64,000 bases of DNA from Labrenzia sp. VG12. GTDB lineage: Bacteria > Pseudomonadota > Alphaproteobacteria > Rhizobiales > Stappiaceae. This document shows positions 61,364 through 64,000 of this stretch, piece by piece (positions within the stretch are counted from its first letter, which is position 1; each line of letters begins with the position of its first letter). The DNA lies in contig NZ_CP022529.1 of assembly GCF_002237595.1 (NCBI RefSeq), forward strand, positions 2,542,001 to 2,606,000, in the 5' to 3' direction. The notes below the pieces were generated by a model. It was not told the origin of the DNA, searched no databases, and saw nothing but the letters and a program-made list of their open reading frames with translations. Made by a program: the position numbers and the translations under genes.

Positions 61364-61717
61364 GCCGCAAACTGCAATTTGACCGCGAGTTTGCCTGCGC
61401 GCCAGCCGGTGCGCAAGTGGGTCACCGGAAAGCGGTTTACGCTTCTTCACCGAAACCGCTTCAAAGCAATCAAAGAGGACCTCTACCCGGCCACTTCAAA
61501 TCCTCAATGTTCCCAAAGTACAACATCATGTTGCAATAAAGCAACAAATCGAGCCTGTCATGAAATTGTCAGTTGCAGCGGCGGCCGTTTTGGCGTTATC
61601 ACTTTTTCACCGGTCGCCACGCTGGCGCAGACATCAACGGTTCGGCTATTTTCGCCACCCGCATGATCCGGCACTGCCGCTTCATGTCCGGATGCTGTTC
61701 TGGCAGATCGGATTGCC
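61364..61717. other. Gene-free stretch with a short palindrome and a broken signal-peptide frame
   Basis: GTTGC-AATAAA-GCAAC (61530-61545) is a perfect small palindrome in an AT-rich patch and may be part of a promoter. From 61560 a frame starts MKLSVAAAAVLALSLF, and a +1 frame continues SPVATLAQTSTVRLF, together a perfect signal peptide interrupted in a T-run (CTTTTTC) near 61600. This looks like the remnant of an exported protein. Confidence 0.45.
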
Positions 61718-61793
61718 GCGCATGAAGTTCAACGGTTGAACGACGGGCACTGTTGCTCGGAGGCAACAGGTTCGACTCCTGTCTTGCGCTCCA
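61718..61793 (+). ncRNA. tRNA-like cloverleaf 1, atypical anticodon loop
   Basis: A 76-nt cloverleaf: acceptor stem GCGCATG/CTTGCGC (6 of 7 pairs), D-arm GTTC-AACGGTT-GAAC, anticodon stem CGGGC/GCTCG with a 6-nt loop ACTGTT, T-arm ACAGG-TTCGACT-CCTGT and an encoded TCCA end. The 6-nt loop prevents a normal anticodon. CTGTTGC (61750-61756) can instead pair perfectly with GCAACAG (61763-61769), breaking the anticodon and T stems, so the RNA may switch between two folds. It lies immediately 5' of a second cloverleaf, on the strand of the slipin gene. Confidence 0.7.
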
Positions 61794-61863
61794 TGGATAG
61801 CTCAATGGTAGAGCATCAGATTGAAAATCTGAGGGTCGCGGGTTCGACTCCCGCTCCAACACC
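61794..61863 (+). ncRNA. tRNA-like cloverleaf 2, Phe (GAA)-like with a short acceptor stem
   Basis: D-arm GCTC-AATGGTA-GAGC, anticodon arm TCAGA-TTGAAAA-TCTGA (anticodon GAA, Phe) and T-arm GCGGG-TTCGACT-CCCGC are all perfect. The acceptor is only 4 bp (TGGA at 61794-61797, TCCA at 61855-61858), followed by ACACC and no CCA end. It begins directly at the TCCA of cloverleaf 1. It is unlikely to be charged as a working tRNA. Such degenerate tRNA mimics near RNA-repair genes may act as decoys or sensors. Confidence 0.7.
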
Positions 61864-61879
61864 CGGTTCACACCCGGAC

Positions 61880-61911
61880 TGGCCTGATAAGCCAACAGCT
61901 TTAGGTGCTGT
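61880..61911 (+). other. Partial third tRNA-like element, Leu (TAG)-like anticodon arm
   Basis: TGGC-CTGATAA-GCCA resembles a D-arm but lacks the GG of the loop. ACAGC-TTTAGGT-GCTGT has the exact loop of tRNA-Leu(TAG). No T-arm or acceptor partner is found nearby. Reading it as a third tRNA-like unit is tentative. The sequence from 61912 to 62253 shows no gene. Confidence 0.4.
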
Positions 61912-62253
61912 CTTTCAACGGGACCTGAAGAGAACTTGCAGACGCAGGCAAGGGTTGCGCCACGGCGTATCCCGGTTTGCGGATGCCAGGTGCCCTCGCC
62001 CGGCCTTGTGTGAAGGCTTTGCCGCGATCGCGCCGGAACCGTCTGTTTTCGAACGGGCGTGACCCGCGCAGCCGCCGCGACGCCCGCTGACCCAATGCCC
62101 GTCGGGAGATCTCGTGTTTTCTTCAGGTCTCTCTTTTTATTCAAGATTTCACCCTGGCCTTCATTTGGAGAAGCCGGTTCTTACAACCCCCAACAGACTT
62201 CAACCCACGGAAAGGACATCCAAGTGCCTTAGCGCAATGGAAGGATTATCGAC

Positions 62254-63408
62254 ATGACGACTTTTCTCGACAAGATCCGCGGTCGCACCCGCGTTGTGAT
62301 TTCAGAAACCGAACGGGCCCTGCACATTTGCAAGGGCGAACTCCGGGGCATTCTCGGACCGGGAGAACACAGCCTTGAAAACGGCCGCGGCACCCTGGTG
62401 GTCGAGCGCCACGCGATGGCAACGCCCACGTTTCGGTCTGCCTACGAGAAGGCGCTGTTCGATAAGCTTCCCGAAGTTGCCGAAGAGCACCTGACCGTTG
62501 TCCGGACCGGTCCTGGCGAAGTCGCCATCGTCGAACGGGACACGCGGATCGCCATGGTCATCGGACCGGACCAGCAGCTGGTGCTGTGGACCGCCGCCGG
62601 CCCGTGGACCTCGACGCTCATCGACACCGAGGCGGAACCGGCCGTTCCGCGGAAGCTGATGCGCCGGCTCGGCGAAGCCCGTCTGACGGATCAGGTCGTG
62701 ACTGCGCCGGTGACGGAGGGCAGCGTTGCGCTGCTCTTCATCGACGGTGTCCTGACCCAGGTGCTGGAAGCCGGTGTGCATGCCTTCTGGAAGGCCGGCC
62801 GCACGGTTACGCAGAAGGTCATCGACCTGAAACGCCAGGCGCTCGACGTCACCGGCCAGGAAGTCCTGACCCTTGATCGCGTCACCATCCGGATCAACCT
62901 CAGCGCGGAGTACCGCGTTGTCGATCCGGTGAAAGCCGCGACCGAGGTCAAGGACTTCACCGACACGCTCTACCGGGCGCTGCAGGTGGTCTTCCGCAAG
63001 CAGCTTGGCGCGCTGAAGCTCGATCAGATCCTGGAAAGGAAGGGCGAGGTCAACGCGGAAGCGGCCGAAAAGATCCGGACCGACATGGCTGCGATCGGCG
63101 TTGAGGTCAGCGACATCATCCTGAAGGACGTGGTCCTGCCGGGCGAAATGCGCGAGATCCTCAACAAGGTGGTGACGGCGGAAAAGGAAGCCGAAGCCAA
63201 CGTGATCCGACGCCGGGAAGAAACGAACGCAACCCGTTCGCTTCTGAACACTGCCAGGGTCATGGCCGAAAACCCGGTCATGCTGCGGCTGAAGGAGCTG
63301 GAAGCACTCGAAGCCATTGCCGGCAAGGTCGATCAACTGACGGTCCACAACGGTACCGGCGGCCTGATGAACGACCTCGTCCGCCTGCGCGACGACAGCG
63401 CTGCTTGA
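62254..63408 (+). CDS. Slipin-family SPFH (band 7) protein
   Basis: 384 residues, AAGGA 8 bases upstream. There is no N-terminal transmembrane helix; residues 1-150 form an unusual soluble N-terminal part (VVISETERALHICKGELRGILGPGEHSLENG), and the SPFH core follows, with VLTLDRVTIRINLSAEYRVVDPVKAATEVKDFTDTLYRALQVVFRKQLGALKLDQILERK and a coiled stretch (EMREILNKVVTAEKEAEANVIRRREETNATRSLLNTARVM). This long type of slipin often occurs with RtcB RNA ligase genes. It is downstream of the tRNA-like elements and ahead of kptA. Confidence 0.88.
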   Translation: MTTFLDKIRGRTRVVISETERALHICKGELRGILGPGEHSLENGRGTLVVERHAMATPTFRSAYEKALFDKLPEVAEEHLTVVRTGPGEVAIVERDTRIAMVIGPDQQLVLWTAAGPWTSTLIDTEAEPAVPRKLMRRLGEARLTDQVVTAPVTEGSVALLFIDGVLTQVLEAGVHAFWKAGRTVTQKVIDLKRQALDVTGQEVLTLDRVTIRINLSAEYRVVDPVKAATEVKDFTDTLYRALQVVFRKQLGALKLDQILERKGEVNAEAAEKIRTDMAAIGVEVSDIILKDVVLPGEMREILNKVVTAEKEAEANVIRRREETNATRSLLNTARVMAENPVMLRLKELEALEAIAGKVDQLTVHNGTGGLMNDLVRLRDDSAA

Positions 63409-63415
63409 ACAAGGG

Positions 63416-63439
63416 ACGGCGCGGGGCAACCCGCGCCGT
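63416..63439 (+). terminator. Rho-independent-type terminator after the slipin gene
   Basis: ACGGCGCGGG and CCCGCGCCGT pair over 10 bp around GCAA, 8 bases after the slipin stop, followed by TTCTGCTT. It separates the slipin gene from kptA, which may therefore have its own promoter. Confidence 0.8.
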
Positions 63440-63495
63440 TTCTGCTTGTGCGCAGCTAAGGCCTATCCAGCCCAAGGATCTCCTGCCGCTCGTTT

Positions 63496-63622
63496 GTCAT
63501 CCCGGCCGAAGCGCAGCGCAGAGCCGGGACCCAGTACGCCGTGCCGCCAGTTTTGGGCGAACGCACGCTGCACAGTGACTACTAGATCCCGGTCTTGCCG
63601 CAACACGGCAAACCGGGATGAC
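63496..63622. repeat. Dispersed palindromic repeat, copy 2 (complete)
   Basis: GTCATCCCGG at the left is mirrored by CCGGGATGAC at the right, and GCCGGGACCCAGTA by TAGATCCCGG further in, giving a 127-bp nested palindrome. It shares the GTCATCCCGG and GGGACCCAGTA units with the repeat at 52150. It sits between slipin and kptA. Confidence 0.75.
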
Positions 63623-63683
63623 AAAGACAGAGCCGCGGAAGCAACCTGCGCTCGCAACACCAAATCTATTTGAAGAAAAGACA

Positions 63684-64000
63684 ATGAAAACAGATACAAA
63701 GATTTCCAAACGCCTCGCCCTCTGGCTGAGACATCAACCCCAGGACGCCGGGCTGACACTGACCGAAGACGGCTGGGCAAATGTCGCTGAGGTCTTGAGT
63801 GCTTTTGATCGTCTCGGGCTGGCCTGCGATCAAACCCAGCTGCAACGGGTGGTCGACACCAACGACAAGAAGCGCTTCGAACTGTCCGAAGACGGCACGA
63901 AGATCCGCGCCCGGCAGGGACACTCCGTCAAGATCGACCTCGGCCTTGCCCCGCTGACACCGCCGGAATTTCTCTACCACGGCACGGCCACGAAGACCTT
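63684..64000 (+). CDS. kptA: RNA 2'-phosphotransferase KptA/Tpt1, 5' part
   Basis: 105 codons to the window edge, so the C-terminal catalytic half is missing. The N-terminal lobe is typical: KISKRLALWLRHQPQDAGLTLTEDGWANVAEVL, then VVDTNDKKRFELSEDGTKIRARQGHSVKIDLGL and PPEFLYHGTATKT, with the conserved Arg and His of LRH and the NDK-RF, QGHS and YHGT motifs. The enzyme transfers a 2'-phosphate from RNA to NAD. In fungi it completes tRNA splicing; in bacteria its natural substrate is unknown. It follows the slipin gene and tRNA-like elements. Confidence 0.93.
   Translation, partial: MKTDTKISKRLALWLRHQPQDAGLTLTEDGWANVAEVLSAFDRLGLACDQTQLQRVVDTNDKKRFELSEDGTKIRARQGHSVKIDLGLAPLTPPEFLYHGTATKT

Noticed and set aside
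61701..61716. Sigma-54-like promoter TGGCAG...TTGCC just before cloverleaf 1
   Set aside because: The spacing between GG and GC is 11 instead of 10 bases and the -24 part is TGGCAG, so it does not meet the strict sigma-54 rule; worth remembering only because RtcR-type systems use sigma-54.
61718..61863. Two ordinary tRNA genes
   Set aside because: One has a 6-nt anticodon loop and the other a 4-bp acceptor stem without CCA; neither fits a functional tRNA.
61599..62144. Minus-strand open frame of 181 codons across the tRNA-like region
   Set aside because: Its translation contains RPSDFQSDALPLSYP, a string known as the antisense of tRNA-like sequence, and it has no ribosome site; it is a shadow of the RNA elements.
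1..64000. CRISPR arrays, rRNA genes, prophage or intact insertion sequences
   Set aside because: No regularly spaced direct repeats, no rRNA-like stretch and no transposase, integrase or phage structural gene was seen.

Overview
The window (about 62% GC, dense genes with short spacers) looks like a chromosome segment of a marine alphaproteobacterium of the Roseibium/Labrenzia type (Stappiaceae, Hyphomicrobiales). The basis is gene content: a DddL-type DMSP lyase, a sulfopropanediol (DHPS)/sulfolactate degradation cluster with its own TRAP transporter, an AruH/AruI arginine transaminase pair, many periplasmic binding proteins, and alphaproteobacterial repeats. The genus is an inference; no rRNA or marker gene is present.

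Layout. 1-6402: a cut cytochrome b561, an SDR, a LuxR-type regulator fused to an alpha/beta hydrolase, and an envelope group (secreted protein, VWA protein, multi-pass membrane protein). 6440-14605: arginine/amino acid uptake and catabolism (aruI, aruH and a TetR regulator facing a four-gene polar amino acid ABC transporter plus an M20 amidohydrolase). 14877-19728: an AT-richer glycan islet (GT-B glycosyltransferase, formyltransferase, WecE-like aminotransferase, methyltransferase) that could make and attach an N-formylated 4-amino-4,6-dideoxyhexose. 19781-22488: a B12-type radical SAM protein with a PAS-CPBP membrane protein. 22811-28755: a five-gene peptide/nickel-class ABC importer followed directly by an EamA exporter, behind a Zur-like palindrome, which fits a metallophore system. 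29746-40431: the DHPS cluster (Usp, sulfolactate dehydrogenase, SuyB, SuyA, HpsP, HpsO, HpsN, TRAP transporter, LacI regulator with a perfect 22-bp palindrome).

40582-51298: mixed genes: HD protein, ankyrin membrane protein, tRNA with CAT anticodon, AI-2E-type permease, SIMPL protein, three orphan periplasmic binding proteins, a GNAT enzyme, an FAD oxidase, and a 264-bp element with terminal inverted repeats. 51420-60883: dddL, a transglutaminase-like protein with an ArsP-like permease and ArsR regulator, an AcfC-like binding protein, an oxidoreductase cluster (DUF1330, CmcJ/NvfI, LLM flavoprotein, SDR) facing a LysR regulator, and a divergent DUF6428/ArsR pair with two identical operators.

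61364-64000 is the most unusual part. Two back-to-back tRNA-like cloverleafs, neither a normal tRNA, and a third partial one lie upstream of a slipin (SPFH) gene and a KptA/Tpt1 RNA 2'-phosphotransferase gene that runs off the window. This looks like an RNA-repair or tRNA-damage-response locus; its remainder, perhaps an RtcB-type ligase, would lie to the right.
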